NCBI GenBank assembly: GCA_018666555.1
Contig: JABIZD010000131.1
Location: forward strand, 1 to 50,584
Direction: 5' to 3'
DNA from: Gammaproteobacteria bacterium
Lineage (GTDB): Bacteria > Pseudomonadota > Gammaproteobacteria > Pseudomonadales > Azotimanducaceae
Length of the DNA stretch: 50,584 nucleotides
A program made the position numbers and the translations under genes. The notes beneath the pieces are model-generated. The model was not told the origin of the DNA, ran no database searches, and saw only the letters and a list, made by a program, of their open reading frames with translations. Below are positions 7,667 through 18,547 of this stretch, in pieces (position 1 is the first letter of the stretch; each line of letters begins with the position of its first letter).

Positions 7667-7694
7667 CTTGAAAAAGGCCTACAAAACCCCATAT
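7667..7694 (+). promoter_or_regulatory. sigma-32 heat-shock promoter of grpE
   Basis: CTTGAAA (7667-7673), a 13-bp spacer, then CCCCATAT (7687-7694). This matches the sigma-32 (RpoH) consensus CTTGAAA / CCCCATnT at every defined position. Transcription would start near 7701, 24 nt before the grpE ATG. Confidence 0.9.
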
Positions 7695-7724
7695 TTCCCT
7701 GTAATTCGGAGTTAAGGGTTCAAA

Positions 7725-8291
7725 ATGACCAAAAAGCAGGAAATCGAAGAGGAGTCACTAGAGGCTATAGAGCCTGAGAATGACTGCTCTGAACCCGAAG
7801 AATCAACGGGTCAGGCAGCGGTGTCTGAATCTGAGGAATTGCAGAAAGCTCTGGAGGAAGTAGCGACGCTTAAGGATACCGGCTTGAGAGCGGAAGCAGA
7901 AATGCAGAATCTGCGTCGTCGAGTAGACAGGGATATACAGAATGCGCACAAGTTTGGGATTGAGAGGCTGCTGCAGGGTTTGCTTCCCGTAGTTGATAGT
8001 ATTGAAAAAGCCATCGAGACCAGTGAGCAGGCGGAGACGCCAGCAGATGATCCCCAGCTAGAGGGCATAAAACTTTGCCATAAGCTGTTTGTTGATGTTT
8101 TGGTTAAAGAAGGAATTGAGGCTGTAGATCCTCAGGGAGAACCATTCGACCCTAATCTTCATCAGGCATTGTCGATGGTAGAAAGTGCCGATCTTGAGCC
8201 GAATTCTGTCATTGCTGTAATACAGAGAGGGTACACGCTGCATCAGCGCTTAATAAGACCCGCATTAGTGATTGTGTCGAAGTCTTCATAA
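7725..8291 (+). CDS. grpE: nucleotide exchange factor GrpE
   Basis: 188 residues. An acidic disordered N-terminus (about residues 1-40) leads into the long dimerisation helix (AEMQNLRRRVDRDIQNA, about residues 56-75). The C-terminal beta domain carries the family signature around VIAVIQRGYTLHQRLIRPALVIVS. GrpE releases ADP from DnaK and acts as a thermosensor in the DnaK/DnaJ cycle. A sigma-32 promoter stands directly upstream. The Shine-Dalgarno is modest (TAAGGG). Confidence 0.97.
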   Translation: MTKKQEIEEESLEAIEPENDCSEPEESTGQAAVSESEELQKALEEVATLKDTGLRAEAEMQNLRRRVDRDIQNAHKFGIERLLQGLLPVVDSIEKAIETSEQAETPADDPQLEGIKLCHKLFVDVLVKEGIEAVDPQGEPFDPNLHQALSMVESADLEPNSVIAVIQRGYTLHQRLIRPALVIVSKSS

Positions 8292-8310
8292 ATTTGAGTC
8301 TCAGGAAATA

Positions 8311-8340
8311 CTTGAAATTATCCATAGTGAGCCTACATAG
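8311..8340 (+). promoter_or_regulatory. possible second sigma-32 promoter before dnaK
   Basis: A perfect CTTGAAA (8311-8317) is followed after 15 bp by CTACATAG (8333-8340), a partial match to the sigma-32 -10 CCCCATnT. It would give dnaK its own heat-shock start about 50 nt upstream of the ATG. Confidence 0.5.
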
Positions 8341-8397
8341 AGGGCTAGAGAATAAACCCGCGGAGCAGTGATTGCTCGGTAAGAAAGGAGAAAAAAA

Positions 8398-10320
8398 ATG
8401 GGAAAAATAATAGGTATAGATTTAGGCACGACTAATTCATGTGTTGCTGTGCTGGACGGCGGTACCCCTAAAATCATTGAAAATTCAGAAGGCGATCGTA
8501 CAACGCCTTCGGCGGTAGCTTACGCCGATGATAATGAGGTTCTCGTTGGTCAATCGGCAAAAAGGCAGGCGGTGACTAATCCCCGGAATACATTGTTTGC
8601 GGTAAAACGTTTAATTGGCCGTCAGTTTGCCGATGAGATGGTTCAGCGTGATATTAAGATGGTTCCCTACGGAATTGTCAAAGCTGAAAATGGAGATGCC
8701 TGGATTGAAGTAAAAGATGAAAAATTGGCACCACCCCAGATTTCTGCCCAGATTCTCGGCAAGATGAAGAAAACGGCTGAGGATTTTCTTGGGGAAGAAG
8801 TAACCGAAGCGGTAATTACCGTGCCGGCGTATTTTAATGACTCGCAGAGACAAGCAACCAAGGATGCTGGGAAAATCGCTGGCCTGGATGTTAAGCGAAT
8901 TATCAACGAGCCTACGGCCGCAGCCCTGGCCTATGGAATGGACAAGTCTATTGGCGATTCTACTATTGCAGTTTATGACCTTGGTGGCGGAACTTTTGAC
9001 ATTTCCATCATTGAAATCGCTGACGTTGACGGTGAAAAACAATTTGAAGTGCTTTCAACTAATGGAGATACTTTTCTAGGTGGAGAAGATTTTGACCTGC
9101 GCATTATTGAATACCTGATAGCAGAATTTAAGAAAGAAACAGGTATGGATTTAAAGAGTGATTCTCTGGCCCTGCAACGTCTCAAAGAAGCTGCTGAAAA
9201 AGCCAAGATTGAATTGTCTAACGGAACCCAGACAGAAATTAACCTTCCTTATATAACCGCTGATGCATCAGGACCAAAGCATCTGGTTATGAAAATGACG
9301 CAGAGCAAACTTGAATCATTAGTAGAGGACCTGGTTGAGCGAACTTTAGAGCCGCTCCGCATAGCGTTGAAGGATGCTGACGTAGGAATTTCCAGTATTG
9401 ACGATATCATTCTGGTAGGTGGGCAGACCAGGATGCCGCTTGTTCAAAGCAAAGTGAAAGAATTTTTTGGAAAGGAACCACGCAAGGATATTAATCCTGA
9501 CGAAGCCGTTGCCATGGGTGCCTCTATTCAGGCTGCTGTGTTAGCTGGAGACGTTAAAGATGTACTTCTGCTGGATGTGACGCCTTTATCCCTGGGCATT
9601 GAAACAATGGGTGGGGTGATGAGTTCGTTGATTGATAAGAACACGACTATCCCAACCAGGAAATCTCAGGTGTTTTCGACAGCAGAAGACAACCAGCCCG
9701 CAGTTACGATCCATGTGCTCCAGGGTGAGCGTAAACAAGCTGGTCAGAATAAATCGCTGGGTCGGTTTGATCTTGCTGAGATTCCACCTGCGCCTCGAGG
9801 TGCTCCTCAGATCGAAGTTAGTTTTGATCTGGATGCAAATGGTATTTTGAGTGTCTCAGCGAAAGATAAAGCTACCGGCAAGGAACAGTCCATCGTCATT
9901 AAAGCTTCAAGTGGTTTAAGTGATGAAGAAGTGGAAAATATGGTCAGGGATGCCGAATCACACCTTGAAGATGACAGGAAATTTGAGGAACTGGTTTCAG
10001 CCCGAAATGCTGCAGATGCGTTGATACATGCTACAAAGAAAACGCTGACAGAAGCGCCCGAAGATGTTTCAGATGAGGAAAAATCCGCTATCGAAGCTGC
10101 AGTGACTGACCTTGAAGAGGCAAATCGTGGTAGCGATAAAGATGATATTGAGGCTAAGACTCAGACGCTATCAGAGGTTTCTTCGGCATTGGCGCAAAAA
10201 ATGTATGCCCAACAAGAGGCTGAAACCGAAGCGCCCAATAATGCCCAAGGAGAATCCGCTGATACATCTGGAGATGATGCAGTGGATGCTGAATTCGAAG
10301 AAGTAAAAGACGAAAAATAA
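8398..10320 (+). CDS. dnaK: chaperone DnaK (Hsp70)
   Basis: 640 residues, standard length. The N-terminal actin-like ATPase domain shows phosphate 1 [13 protein letters not shown] (residues 5-17), [14 protein letters not shown] near 145, and phosphate 2 DLGGGTFD near 195. The substrate-binding domain starts with [14 protein letters not shown] near 390. The C-terminus ends EEVKDEK, close to the EEVKDKK motif that docks partners. The strong Shine-Dalgarno AAGGAG lies 8 nt upstream. It works with the adjacent grpE and dnaJ in protein folding. Confidence 0.99.
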   Translation: MGKIIGIDLGTTNSCVAVLDGGTPKIIENSEGDRTTPSAVAYADDNEVLVGQSAKRQAVTNPRNTLFAVKRLIGRQFADEMVQRDIKMVPYGIVKAENGDAWIEVKDEKLAPPQISAQILGKMKKTAEDFLGEEVTEAVITVPAYFNDSQRQATKDAGKIAGLDVKRIINEPTAAALAYGMDKSIGDSTIAVYDLGGGTFDISIIEIADVDGEKQFEVLSTNGDTFLGGEDFDLRIIEYLIAEFKKETGMDLKSDSLALQRLKEAAEKAKIELSNGTQTEINLPYITADASGPKHLVMKMTQSKLESLVEDLVERTLEPLRIALKDADVGISSIDDIILVGGQTRMPLVQSKVKEFFGKEPRKDINPDEAVAMGASIQAAVLAGDVKDVLLLDVTPLSLGIETMGGVMSSLIDKNTTIPTRKSQVFSTAEDNQPAVTIHVLQGERKQAGQNKSLGRFDLAEIPPAPRGAPQIEVSFDLDANGILSVSAKDKATGKEQSIVIKASSGLSDEEVENMVRDAESHLEDDRKFEELVSARNAADALIHATKKTLTEAPEDVSDEEKSAIEAAVTDLEEANRGSDKDDIEAKTQTLSEVSSALAQKMYAQQEAETEAPNNAQGESADTSGDDAVDAEFEEVKDEK

Positions 10321-10392
10321 ATTACTAACTAACTGGCATCGGCTTTTTATCACGGATGAAGGCCATGGAAGAATAAAATATAGATCAAAACT

Positions 10393-11511
10393 ATGGCTAA
10401 ACGTGATTATTACGAAGTGCTTGGGGTTCAGAAAAGTGCTTCGGAACCGGAAATCAAGAAAGCCTACCGTCGATTGGCTATGAAGTATCATCCTGACCGC
10501 AATACCGGTGAGGATGGTTCTGAGGAAAAATTTAAAGAAGCCAGTGAAGCGGCAGAAATTCTTTTGGATAGTGAAAAGCGAGCTTCGTATGATCAGTTCG
10601 GTCATGCAGCCGTAGATGGCTCGGCTGGCGGTGGTTTCAGTAGTAGCAGTAATTTCGGTTCTATATTTGAAGATGTTTTTGGTGATATTTTCAGTGGTGG
10701 TAGAGGACAGAGTCAGGTACACAGAGGTTCAGACCTTAAATACGTCCTGGATCTTGATCTGGAAGAGGCCGTCCGTGGTGCCAATCCGAAGATACGTATC
10801 CCGACCTTGGTCGAATGCATGGAATGCCTGGGTTCCGGAGCTAAAAAAGGCACGTCGCCAATAGATTGCGTACAATGCGGTGGTTTAGGCCAGGTAACTG
10901 CCCGTCAAGGCTTCTTCTCGCTGCAGCAGACCTGCCCCAGGTGTAGGGGAAAGGGTAAAGTCATTAAGGATCCTTGTCAGAAGTGCCGCGGACAGGGTCG
11001 AGTAGAAGAACGTAAGACGCTGTCTGTTAAAGTGCCACCCGGGGTGGATACCGGCGATAGGATCAGGTTGTCGGGTCAAGGTGAGGCAGGTGTGAGCGGT
11101 GGTCCCGCAGGTGACCTTTATGTGCAGGTTAATGTACGCGAGCACGCCATTTTCACTCGAGAAACAGCGGATCTTTATTGTGAAGTCCCGATCAGCTTCG
11201 TTGACGCAGCATTAGGCGGACAGCTTGAAGTTCCCACCCTGGAAGGTAAGGTTAGTTTAAAAATACCCGCAGAAACTCAGACTGGGAAGTTATTCAGGCT
11301 GCGTGCTAAAGGAGTCAACATGGCTCAAATCAGGGGAGGTGGTATTGGTGACCTTTATTGTAAGATCGTTGTCGAGACACCAGTGAACCTCAGTAAGCGT
11401 CAGAAAGAGCTTCTAGAAGAGTTTGCTGGTAATCAAGATGCTTCCCAATCCCCTAGACAGGTCAGTTGGATCAAAGGTGTGAAACGTTTTATTGATGCCT
11501 TGAGAGATTGA
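10393..11511 (+). CDS. dnaJ: chaperone DnaJ (Hsp40)
   Basis: 372 residues of type I DnaJ. The J domain (residues 1-70) carries the HPD tripeptide at 33-35 that stimulates DnaK ATPase. A Gly/Phe-rich linker follows (about residues 75-105). The zinc domain has all four CxxCxGxG repeats: [24 protein letters not shown] and CQKCRGQG. The C-terminal substrate domains complete it. It lies 72 nt after dnaK with no terminator visible, so it is probably co-transcribed. No strong Shine-Dalgarno precedes ATG 10393. Confidence 0.98.
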   Translation: MAKRDYYEVLGVQKSASEPEIKKAYRRLAMKYHPDRNTGEDGSEEKFKEASEAAEILLDSEKRASYDQFGHAAVDGSAGGGFSSSSNFGSIFEDVFGDIFSGGRGQSQVHRGSDLKYVLDLDLEEAVRGANPKIRIPTLVECMECLGSGAKKGTSPIDCVQCGGLGQVTARQGFFSLQQTCPRCRGKGKVIKDPCQKCRGQGRVEERKTLSVKVPPGVDTGDRIRLSGQGEAGVSGGPAGDLYVQVNVREHAIFTRETADLYCEVPISFVDAALGGQLEVPTLEGKVSLKIPAETQTGKLFRLRAKGVNMAQIRGGGIGDLYCKIVVETPVNLSKRQKELLEEFAGNQDASQSPRQVSWIKGVKRFIDALRD

Positions 11512-11564
11512 TTTTTTATAGGGGTTATCACTGGCAATAGCTATCATGGATGGATGGTCTAATT

Positions 11565-12380
11565 ATGAGTAACAGAGTGTGTGTTGCTGGGGTCGCAGGC
11601 AGGATGGGTCGAACCCTTGCAAAACGACTGGTTGATCATCCCGAATTGAATCTGACTGCTGCCACAGAACAGCCTGGGTCTGCCTGGATCGGTCGAGATT
11701 TAGGGGAATTAATTGGGGTTGGTAAGCTTGATATCTGCGTTAGCGATGGTCTTTCAGCAGTAATCGAAGACTGTGATACGGTGATCGACTTTACTCGCCC
11801 GGAAGCAACCCTTGAACATCTAAGCATCTGTCTAGACAGCGTTAAAAATCTGGTGGTCGGCACGACTGGTTTTACCTCGGCAGAACGGCAAATGATCGAC
11901 CAGGCCGCTGCTAAGATCGGACTGGTAATTGCCAGTAATTTTGCCATTGGTGTTAATGCGGCATTTAAGCTTGTTGAAATCGCAGCCAGGATTTTAGGGC
12001 CTGAAGCTGAGGTGGAAATAGTTGAGATGCACCATAATCAAAAAATCGATGCGCCTTCCGGAACAGCGCTTACCCTGGGTGAAGTCGTATCTCAGGTGAG
12101 AGGATCGAGCTTGTCTGATACCGCCTCATATGGCAGACATTCCGAGGCGGATAAGCGAAAAGCCGGAGAAATCGGCATACATTCCTTACGAGGCGGTAGT
12201 GTCGTTGGTGAGCACAGCGTGATTTTTGCTACATCAGGTGAGCGGATAGAAATTACCCATAGGGCTGAGAGCCGAGAGAATTTTGCTGAAGGAGCCCTGC
12301 GGGCCTGTCAATGGTTAAGGAATCAACCTCACGGCATATACACCATGTCTGATGTGCTTGATTTGGAGCAGTTCCAGTAA
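11565..12380 (+). CDS. dapB: 4-hydroxy-tetrahydrodipicolinate reductase DapB
   Basis: 271 residues from ATG 11565, chosen because it gives the family start MSNRVCVAGVAGRMG; ATG 11550 would add five residues. The Rossmann NAD(P)H motif is VAGVAGRMGR (residues 7-16), and the catalytic segment EMHHNQKIDAPSGTA carries the His and Lys used in catalysis. DapB makes tetrahydrodipicolinate on the way to lysine and to meso-diaminopimelate for peptidoglycan. It sits between dnaJ and carA as in Pseudomonas. Confidence 0.97.
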   Translation: MSNRVCVAGVAGRMGRTLAKRLVDHPELNLTAATEQPGSAWIGRDLGELIGVGKLDICVSDGLSAVIEDCDTVIDFTRPEATLEHLSICLDSVKNLVVGTTGFTSAERQMIDQAAAKIGLVIASNFAIGVNAAFKLVEIAARILGPEAEVEIVEMHHNQKIDAPSGTALTLGEVVSQVRGSSLSDTASYGRHSEADKRKAGEIGIHSLRGGSVVGEHSVIFATSGERIEITHRAESRENFAEGALRACQWLRNQPHGIYTMSDVLDLEQFQ

Positions 12381-12437
12381 AAAAAGACGAATCGCACTGG
12401 CATCATAGGACGGTCTGAATTAGAATACTGCCGCAGT

Positions 12438-12542
12438 ATGAAACCGCAATTCGAATCAGCAAGAAGCGAGATGGCTAAAGCCACCTCGCTTTTTTTTGGA
12501 TCAGTCGTCAGGGTGTCAATGGAGGATTTAATTGGTAGCTAA
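12438..12542 (+). other. 34-codon leader ORF spanning the carAB terminator
   Basis: An open frame from ATG 12438 runs through the hairpin and U-tract at 12466-12497 and stops at TAA 12540-12542, just inside carA. A leader peptide read through an attenuator and ending at the structural gene start is the layout of the E. coli pyrBI attenuator. Against it: there is no clear Shine-Dalgarno, and the upstream promoter is only hinted at by TAGAAT (12421-12426). It may be chance. Confidence 0.3.
12466..12497 (+). terminator. intrinsic terminator between dapB and carA
   Basis: GCGAGATGGC (12466-12475) pairs with GCCACCTCGC (12480-12489) with one A-C mismatch over a TAAA loop, followed by eight T. It lies about 85 nt beyond dapB and 35 nt before carA. 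It can end the dnaK-dnaJ-dapB transcript or act as an attenuator in a carAB leader. Confidence 0.85.
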
Positions 12543-13668
12543 AGCCGTTTTAGTGTTAGCCAGTGGTGATATTTTTGAAGGTATCGCGATTGGCGCTATG
12601 GGCTCTGCTGTAGGAGAGGTGGTTTTCAATACGGCAATGACGGGGTATCAGGAAATCCTGACGGATCCATCATACTGTAGCCAGATCGTCACCCTGACAC
12701 ATCCCCATATCGGTAATACCGGTTGTAATCCCGAAGATAATGAATCTAGCTCAGTTTGGGCGTCTGGGTTGATTGTAAGAGACTTGCCTCTGATGGCCAG
12801 TAACTGGCGCAATACAGAGAGCCTGGAGGCGTTTCTGGTCAGGAATAATGTTGTTGCCTTGGCTGAGATTGATACTCGGCAGCTCACTCGCCTGCTCCGT
12901 GACAAGGGATCTCAGAATGCCTGCATCCTGGCAGCTGATGATATTACCCCGGAACTTTTAGCGCAGGCTCTTGATCAGGCTAAGGGTTTTTCAGGTCTGG
13001 AGGGGCTCGATTTGGCAGAGCGGGTGTCAACTGAGGCTGCTTATCCCTTCGAAGAGGGAACCTGGCGTATTGAAGGTGGTTCTGATGAAGTGATGAACCA
13101 ACGATTTAAAGTGATCGCCTTCGACTATGGAGTGAAACGAAATATTCTGCGTATGCTGGTTGATAGGGGTTGTTCAGTCACGGTGGTTCCAGCAAGAACC
13201 AGTGCGCAAGAAGTCCTTGCACTAAATCCGGACGGTATATTTCTATCTAATGGCCCCGGTGATCCGGAACCCTGTGATTATGCTATTAGTGCTATCCAGC
13301 AACTCCTGGAAACAGACATTCCGGTTTTTGGTATCTGTCTGGGTATGCAGCTACTGGGATTAGCGGCGGGCCTGAAGACTAAAAAGATGAAGCACGGCCA
13401 TCACGGAGCTAATCACCCGGTTAGAGAATTAAGCAGCGGTGAGGTATTGATCACTAGTCAGAATCATGGTTTTTGTATAGATGACGACCGGTTGCCAGCG
13501 AATATCGAAGTGACTCATCGTTCGTTATTTGACCAGACCGTACAGGGCGTTAGCTTGACGGATAAATCTGCATTTGGGTTCCAAGGGCACCCAGAGGCGA
13601 GTCCCGGTCCGCACGATGCAGCGGCCCTGTTTGAACATTTTATAGCTATGATGGAGAGAGCAAGTTAG
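12532..13668 (+). CDS. carA: carbamoyl phosphate synthase small subunit (glutaminase)
   Basis: 378 residues. CarA hydrolyses glutamine and feeds ammonia to CarB, supplying carbamoyl phosphate for arginine and pyrimidines. The class I amidotransferase domain fills the C-terminal half, with nucleophile Cys269 in [11 protein letters not shown] and the His-Glu pair in [11 protein letters not shown]. The start is a TTG at 12532, supported by GGAGG (12521-12525) six nt upstream; no in-frame ATG or GTG fits. UUG initiation is known for E. coli carA, so the weak start seems conserved. carB begins immediately after its stop codon. Confidence 0.97.
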   Translation: MVAKAVLVLASGDIFEGIAIGAMGSAVGEVVFNTAMTGYQEILTDPSYCSQIVTLTHPHIGNTGCNPEDNESSSVWASGLIVRDLPLMASNWRNTESLEAFLVRNNVVALAEIDTRQLTRLLRDKGSQNACILAADDITPELLAQALDQAKGFSGLEGLDLAERVSTEAAYPFEEGTWRIEGGSDEVMNQRFKVIAFDYGVKRNILRMLVDRGCSVTVVPARTSAQEVLALNPDGIFLSNGPGDPEPCDYAISAIQQLLETDIPVFGICLGMQLLGLAAGLKTKKMKHGHHGANHPVRELSSGEVLITSQNHGFCIDDDRLPANIEVTHRSLFDQTVQGVSLTDKSAFGFQGHPEASPGPHDAAALFEHFIAMMERAS

Positions 13669-16600
13669 ATGCCAAAACGCCGTGATATTGCCAGTGTAAT
13701 GATTATCGGAGCCGGGCCTATCGTCATTGGTCAGGCCTGCGAATTTGATTATTCAGGAGCCCAGGCTTGTAAGGCACTGAAGGAAGAAGGCTACCGGGTG
13801 ATCCTGGTTAATTCTAACCCGGCCACGATTATGACCGATCCTAGCATGGCTGATGCTACCTATATAGAACCCGTTGTCTGGGAGTGCATCGAGCGGATCA
13901 TAGCGAAAGAAAACCCGGATGCATTATTACCAACGATGGGGGGGCAGACAGCACTCAACTGTGCTCTGGACCTCGCCAGAGAAGGGGTTTTAGAGAAATA
14001 TGATGTTGAGTTAATTGGAGCGACTAAAGAGGCTATCGACAAGGCGGAAGATAGGCAGCTATTTGACCAGGTCATGAAGTCAATCGGTCTTGAAACTCCG
14101 CGCAGCGCCATAGCCCATTCCATTGAAGAGGCTCGGCAAGTACAAGGTCAGCTCGGCTTTCCATGCGTTATTCGGCCCAGCTTCACCATGGGGGGTAGTG
14201 GCGGTGGAGTTGCCTATAATCAAGAAGAATTTGTTGAAATTTGTACCCGGGGTTTAGATTTATCACCGACTAACGAGTTGCTGATTGATGAATCTCTGCT
14301 TGGCTGGAAAGAATTTGAGATGGAGGTTGTCAGAGACAAGCACGACAACTGCATCATTATCTGTTCCATCGAAAATTTTGACCCCATGGGCGTGCATACC
14401 GGTGATTCAATCACTGTGGCACCTGCTCAGACTTTGACTGATAAAGAATACCAGGTCATGCGAAATGCCTCAGTCGCGGTTTTGCGTGCGATTGGTGTAG
14501 AAACAGGAGGTTCGAACGTCCAGTTTGCAGTGGAGCCAGAGACGGGAAGACTGGTCGTAATTGAGATGAACCCGAGGGTTTCCAGGTCCTCGGCACTTGC
14601 ATCCAAGGCAACTGGGTTTCCCATTGCCCGGGTTGCGACTAAATTAGCTATTGGATATACGCTGGATGAATTATCAAATGAAATCACCGGCGGTGTCACG
14701 CCGGCATCCTTTGAACCGTCGATTGATTACATCGTAACAAAGATTCCTCGATTTACCTTTGAAAAATTCCCGCAGGCAGATAATACCCTTACCACTCAGA
14801 TGAAGTCTGTGGGCGAGGTAATGGCGATCGGGCGAACTTTCCAGGAGTCATTACAGAAAGCGCTTCGAGGCCTGGAAATTGGTATTTGCGGATTTACACC
14901 AGCCATCAGCCTGGATGATTCAGATGTAAAGGCTGTGATTCAAAAGGAACTGCGAGTTCCCGGCGCAGAACGGATTTTGTTCGTTGGGGATGCCTTACGC
15001 CTAGGGCTCAGTATTGAGGATATTAGCGGTTTGAGTGGTATTGATTTGTGGTTTTTGGCGCAGATTGAAGATCTTATTATCAGGGAAAACAATCTGATAG
15101 GAACGGAGCTGGAAGCACTCTCGGGGCAAGCTTTGCTGCAGTTGAAGCGGAGAGGTTTTTCTGACCTCCGCCTGGCCCAGTTGCTGGAGGTTTCTGAACA
15201 CAGACTGAGGCAGCACCGGCTGGCACTGGACATTAAACCGGTTTATAAACGCGTAGATAGCTGTGCGGCTGAGTTTGCATCTTCCACCGCCTATATGTAT
15301 TCAACCTATGAGAGCGAATGTGAAGCACTGCCATCAGACCGGAAAAAAATCATGGTTCTCGGTGGTGGCCCGAATCGCATTGGCCAGGGTATTGAATTTG
15401 ACTATTGCTGTGTTCATGCAGCGCTCGCCATGCGTGAAGATGGTTATGAAACCATTATGGTTAATTGTAATCCAGAGACAGTGTCAACGGACTTTGATAC
15501 CTCAGATCGATTGTATTTCGAACCTCTGACATTTGAAGATGTCCTTTCCATTGTTGACGTGGAGAAACCCGCGGGCGTCATCGTGCAATTTGGCGGGCAG
15601 ACACCGTTGAACCTGGCTGCTTCATTGTCTGCGGCAGGTGTACCGATTATTGGCACGTCGCCCGATGCGATTGACCGAGCGGAAGATCGAGAACGATTCC
15701 AGCAGATGATTCATAAACTGGGTCTGCTTCAACCGGCTAACCAGATTATCAGAACCGTTGATGAGGGCTTAGCCGCCGCAGCAGAAATCGGTTATCCATT
15801 AGTTGTCCGACCATCTTATGTGCTGGGTGGTCGAGCTATGGATATTGTCTACCAACCCAGTGAGCTTGAAAAATACCTTAAGCAAGCGGTCATAGTCTCT
15901 GATGACTCGCCTGTACTGCTGGATCGCTTTTTAGATCAGGCCATTGAAGTTGATGTTGACGCAGTGTGTGATGGAGAGCGCGTCGTCATTGGTGCAGTCA
16001 TGGAGCACATTGAGCAGGCAGGGGTTCACTCCGGTGATTCGGCTTGTTCGCTGCCTCCCTATAGTCTTGACTCAGCTGTTATTCAGGAAATGTCTGATCA
16101 GGTAAAGGCCATGGCCACGGAGTTGGGTGTTATAGGTTTGATGAATGTGCAGCTGGCGCTGCAGGGTGATCAGATTTTTGTTCTCGAAGTGAATCCCAGG
16201 GCATCGCGGACAGTTCCGTTTGTTTCAAAATCGATTGGTCGGTCACTGGCTAAGATTGCAGCCAGGTGTATGGCAGGAACCAGTCTTGAATCGCAGGGTT
16301 TTACCGAAGCGATACAGCCAGGGTATTTTAACGTCAAGGAAGCAGTATTTCCTTTTGGGAAGTTCCCGGGTGTTGACCCAATCCTGGGTCCAGAGATGAA
16401 ATCGACCGGCGAAGTCATGGGTATCGGTAAAACTTTCGCTGAAGCCTACGGCAAAGCTCAGGTAGCGGCCGATGATAAGATCCCGTCTTCCGGACAGGTT
16501 TTTTTGAGCATAAGAGACCCGGATAAGGATCAATTGGCTGATATGGCTGTGCAGTTGTTAGAACTGGGATTTAAATTGGTAGCCACCAGGGGTACAGCTA

Positions 16601-16884
16601 AAACGCTAGAGGAAGCAGGTTTACCAGTGAAGACAGTAAATAAAGTCATAGAAGGTCGTCCTGATATTACTGATTCCATAAAAAACGGTGAAATTGACTT
16701 TATTATCAATACCACGGAAGGTAAGCAGGCCATAGCAGATTCTTTCACCATAAGGCGACAGGCTCTGCAGCATAAGGTCTGTTATACGACGACGATGGCT
16801 GGAGGCCGTGCCAGTATAGAGGCTCTGCGCCATGATGCTGAAATGGAAGTATACTGTTTACAGGAATTACACAAAACTTTTTAG
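13669..16884 (+). CDS. carB: carbamoyl phosphate synthase large subunit
   Basis: 1071 residues, standard length. It contains two homologous ATP-grasp halves: the first (about residues 1-400) makes carboxyphosphate and carbamate, the second (about 550-935) phosphorylates carbamate. Both start regions are visible ([20 protein letters not shown] and its later counterpart [20 protein letters not shown]). A C-terminal MGS-like allosteric domain follows from about residue 935, where UMP, IMP and ornithine act in E. coli. The ATG directly abuts the carA stop codon, so the two are translationally coupled. Confidence 0.99.
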   Translation: MPKRRDIASVMIIGAGPIVIGQACEFDYSGAQACKALKEEGYRVILVNSNPATIMTDPSMADATYIEPVVWECIERIIAKENPDALLPTMGGQTALNCALDLAREGVLEKYDVELIGATKEAIDKAEDRQLFDQVMKSIGLETPRSAIAHSIEEARQVQGQLGFPCVIRPSFTMGGSGGGVAYNQEEFVEICTRGLDLSPTNELLIDESLLGWKEFEMEVVRDKHDNCIIICSIENFDPMGVHTGDSITVAPAQTLTDKEYQVMRNASVAVLRAIGVETGGSNVQFAVEPETGRLVVIEMNPRVSRSSALASKATGFPIARVATKLAIGYTLDELSNEITGGVTPASFEPSIDYIVTKIPRFTFEKFPQADNTLTTQMKSVGEVMAIGRTFQESLQKALRGLEIGICGFTPAISLDDSDVKAVIQKELRVPGAERILFVGDALRLGLSIEDISGLSGIDLWFLAQIEDLIIRENNLIGTELEALSGQALLQLKRRGFSDLRLAQLLEVSEHRLRQHRLALDIKPVYKRVDSCAAEFASSTAYMYSTYESECEALPSDRKKIMVLGGGPNRIGQGIEFDYCCVHAALAMREDGYETIMVNCNPETVSTDFDTSDRLYFEPLTFEDVLSIVDVEKPAGVIVQFGGQTPLNLAASLSAAGVPIIGTSPDAIDRAEDRERFQQMIHKLGLLQPANQIIRTVDEGLAAAAEIGYPLVVRPSYVLGGRAMDIVYQPSELEKYLKQAVIVSDDSPVLLDRFLDQAIEVDVDAVCDGERVVIGAVMEHIEQAGVHSGDSACSLPPYSLDSAVIQEMSDQVKAMATELGVIGLMNVQLALQGDQIFVLEVNPRASRTVPFVSKSIGRSLAKIAARCMAGTSLESQGFTEAIQPGYFNVKEAVFPFGKFPGVDPILGPEMKSTGEVMGIGKTFAEAYGKAQVAADDKIPSSGQVFLSIRDPDKDQLADMAVQLLELGFKLVATRGTAKTLEEAGLPVKTVNKVIEGRPDITDSIKNGEIDFIINTTEGKQAIADSFTIRRQALQHKVCYTTTMAGGRASIEALRHDAEMEVYCLQELHKTF

Positions 16885-16934
16885 CAGGCTGCTATTTAAA
16901 CCTTAGCCAGGATAGTAAAAGAAGAGATATCAGC

Positions 16935-17411
16935 ATGGACAAGATACCAATGACAGCAGCAGGTGCCGAAGCACTCAGGACTGAGCTGGCTCGATTAATG
17001 TCTACTGAGCGCCCGCGTATTGTTCAGGCTATCTCCGAGGCTCTGGAACAGGGAGATCTGCGAGAGAATGCCGAATTCCAGTATGCCAAGGAAGAGCAGG
17101 GTTTTATCGAAGGCAGAATCGCTGAAATTGCTGGCAAGCTCGGTGTAGCACAGATAATTGACATTGCTGAAATTGCGCCGACCGGCAAGGTCATATTTGG
17201 TTCCACAGTCACCTTGCTTAATATGGATTCCGATGCTGAAGTTGTCTATCAAATCGTTGGTGACGATGAGTCTGATATTAAAGCAAACAAAATATCGGTG
17301 TACTCACCTGTCGCTCGAGGTTTGATCGGCAAAGAAATTGGCCATGTTGCAGTAGTGCAGACGCCCTCAGGCGTGATCGAATACGAGATATGTCGAGTCG
17401 AGCATATCTGA
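16935..17411 (+). CDS. greA: transcription elongation factor GreA
   Basis: 158 residues, the normal length. The N-terminal antiparallel coiled coil (about residues 5-75) carries the tip motif GDLRENAEF, whose acidic residues reach into the RNA polymerase secondary channel and stimulate cleavage of backtracked RNA. The C-terminal domain is FKBP-like (GSTVTLLN to the end, with [14 protein letters not shown]-type sequence). It follows carB by 50 nt, as in Pseudomonas, and converges on yhbY. Confidence 0.97.
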   Translation: MDKIPMTAAGAEALRTELARLMSTERPRIVQAISEALEQGDLRENAEFQYAKEEQGFIEGRIAEIAGKLGVAQIIDIAEIAPTGKVIFGSTVTLLNMDSDAEVVYQIVGDDESDIKANKISVYSPVARGLIGKEIGHVAVVQTPSGVIEYEICRVEHI

Positions 17412-17423
17412 GTCAGGTTTGAT

Positions 17424-17726
17424 TCAGCCGTAGCGTGCCACATTGGAAAGATGAGCCTTGGGTTCGAGGGCTTTCTTGTAGACTACAGCGGTTCCACCGG
17501 TTGCCTGGATTTTGATGGCTGTTGTATTTTCCAATATCGCATCGAGTACAGAGGCTCTTTGGTCACGATCTCCGTTGATGCGTATTTTTATGAGTTCGTG
17601 GTCTGCAAGAGCCCTGTTTAATTCAGCAAGTACGGACTCAGATAAGCCATTGCCAGAAATTGTTACGACTGGATTCAAATGATGGCCAATGGCTCTGAAT
17701 TTTTTTTTATCTTGCTGGTTTAACAT
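17424..17726 (-). CDS. yhbY: YhbY family RNA-binding protein (CRM domain)
   Basis: 100 residues covering one CRM (CRS1-YhbY) domain. The GNGLSESVLAELNRALADHELIKIRI region is the conserved core (around residues 25-50), and TGGTAVVYKK near residue 77 corresponds to the family GxxxVLYR strand. In E. coli YhbY associates with pre-50S particles. It is divergent from rlmE across about 60 bp and converges on greA, a context conserved across gammaproteobacteria. Confidence 0.94.
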   Translation of the reverse strand: MLNQQDKKKFRAIGHHLNPVVTISGNGLSESVLAELNRALADHELIKIRINGDRDQRASVLDAILENTTAIKIQATGGTAVVYKKALEPKAHLSNVARYG

Positions 17727-17787
17727 GAGGCGTAATAGTTTAAAGGGCGGTATTGTACGTTACTAAAGATCCTACACCTAATTGTAT

Positions 17788-18405
17788 ATGAAAAGATCAA
17801 AGGCAAGCCAAAGGTGGCTTAAGCAACATGAGCAGGATCCCTATGTGAAAATGGCCCGGGCGGAAGGCTATCGTTCGCGAGCAAGCTATAAACTGCTGGA
17901 AATGAATGAACGACTGGGCCTGTTTAAACCGGGTCAGGTTATTGTTGATCTTGGGGCGGCGCCTGGTGGCTGGTCTCAGGTTGCAGAAAAATGCACTCGT
18001 CCCAGAGGTCGAGTGGTTGCCCTTGATATTCTCGCCATGGAAGCGATACCGGGGGTAGAGTTTATCCATGGTGATTTTACCAGTGATGTCGTTTGTGCTG
18101 GGCTTGAGGAAACTTTACAGAGTAGTGCCGTTGACCTTGTAATTTCTGATATGGCCCCCAATCTAAGTGGTATGAAGCACATTGATTTACCAAAAGCTGC
18201 ATTTTTGGTGGAGCTAGCGTTAGAATTTGCCGATAAAGTCCTGTCAAAGGGTGGTATTGTAGTAACCAAGGCTTTTGAAGGTGAAGGCATTGATGACTTA
18301 AGGAACCTAATCCGCAGTCGCTATGCAAAGTTAGTGAATATAAAGCCCAAGGCATCAAGAGGGCGCTCAAGAGAGTTGTACCTGGTGGGAATAGGCCATA
18401 AGTGA
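17788..18405 (+). CDS. rlmE: 23S rRNA 2'-O-methyltransferase RlmE (FtsJ/RrmJ)
   Basis: 205 residues from ATG 17788 (an in-frame TTG two codons earlier is less likely). RlmE methylates U2552 in the A-loop of 23S rRNA using S-adenosylmethionine and completes 50S maturation. The substrate Lys region SRASYKLLEMNE, the SAM site VDLGAAPGGWSQVA, the catalytic Asp in ISDMAPNLSG and the Lys in VVTKAFEGEG are all present. rlmE and ftsH are a classical heat-shock pair in E. coli. I could not identify a clear sigma-32 promoter before either gene here. Confidence 0.97.
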   Translation: MKRSKASQRWLKQHEQDPYVKMARAEGYRSRASYKLLEMNERLGLFKPGQVIVDLGAAPGGWSQVAEKCTRPRGRVVALDILAMEAIPGVEFIHGDFTSDVVCAGLEETLQSSAVDLVISDMAPNLSGMKHIDLPKAAFLVELALEFADKVLSKGGIVVTKAFEGEGIDDLRNLIRSRYAKLVNIKPKASRGRSRELYLVGIGHK

Positions 18406-18547
18406 CCTGAATCCCCGCAGTACGCTAAGGACTTGAGGAACAGATATAGAGATATGATTTAAGAGCCGGGATTAAGGAAATCCGTTTAAATACATATCCC
18501 GTAACAAGCGCTTTAGGCGTTGAGTAGTTTATAAGAGGATTCGAATT

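Noticed and set aside
6407-8397. CIRCE operator for HrcA
   Set aside because: No TTAGCACTC-N9-GAGTGCTAA or close variant is visible before hrcA, grpE or dnaK.
18406-18547. sigma-32 promoter before ftsH
   Set aside because: CTTGAGG near 18432 resembles a -35, but no CCCCAT-type -10 follows at the right distance.
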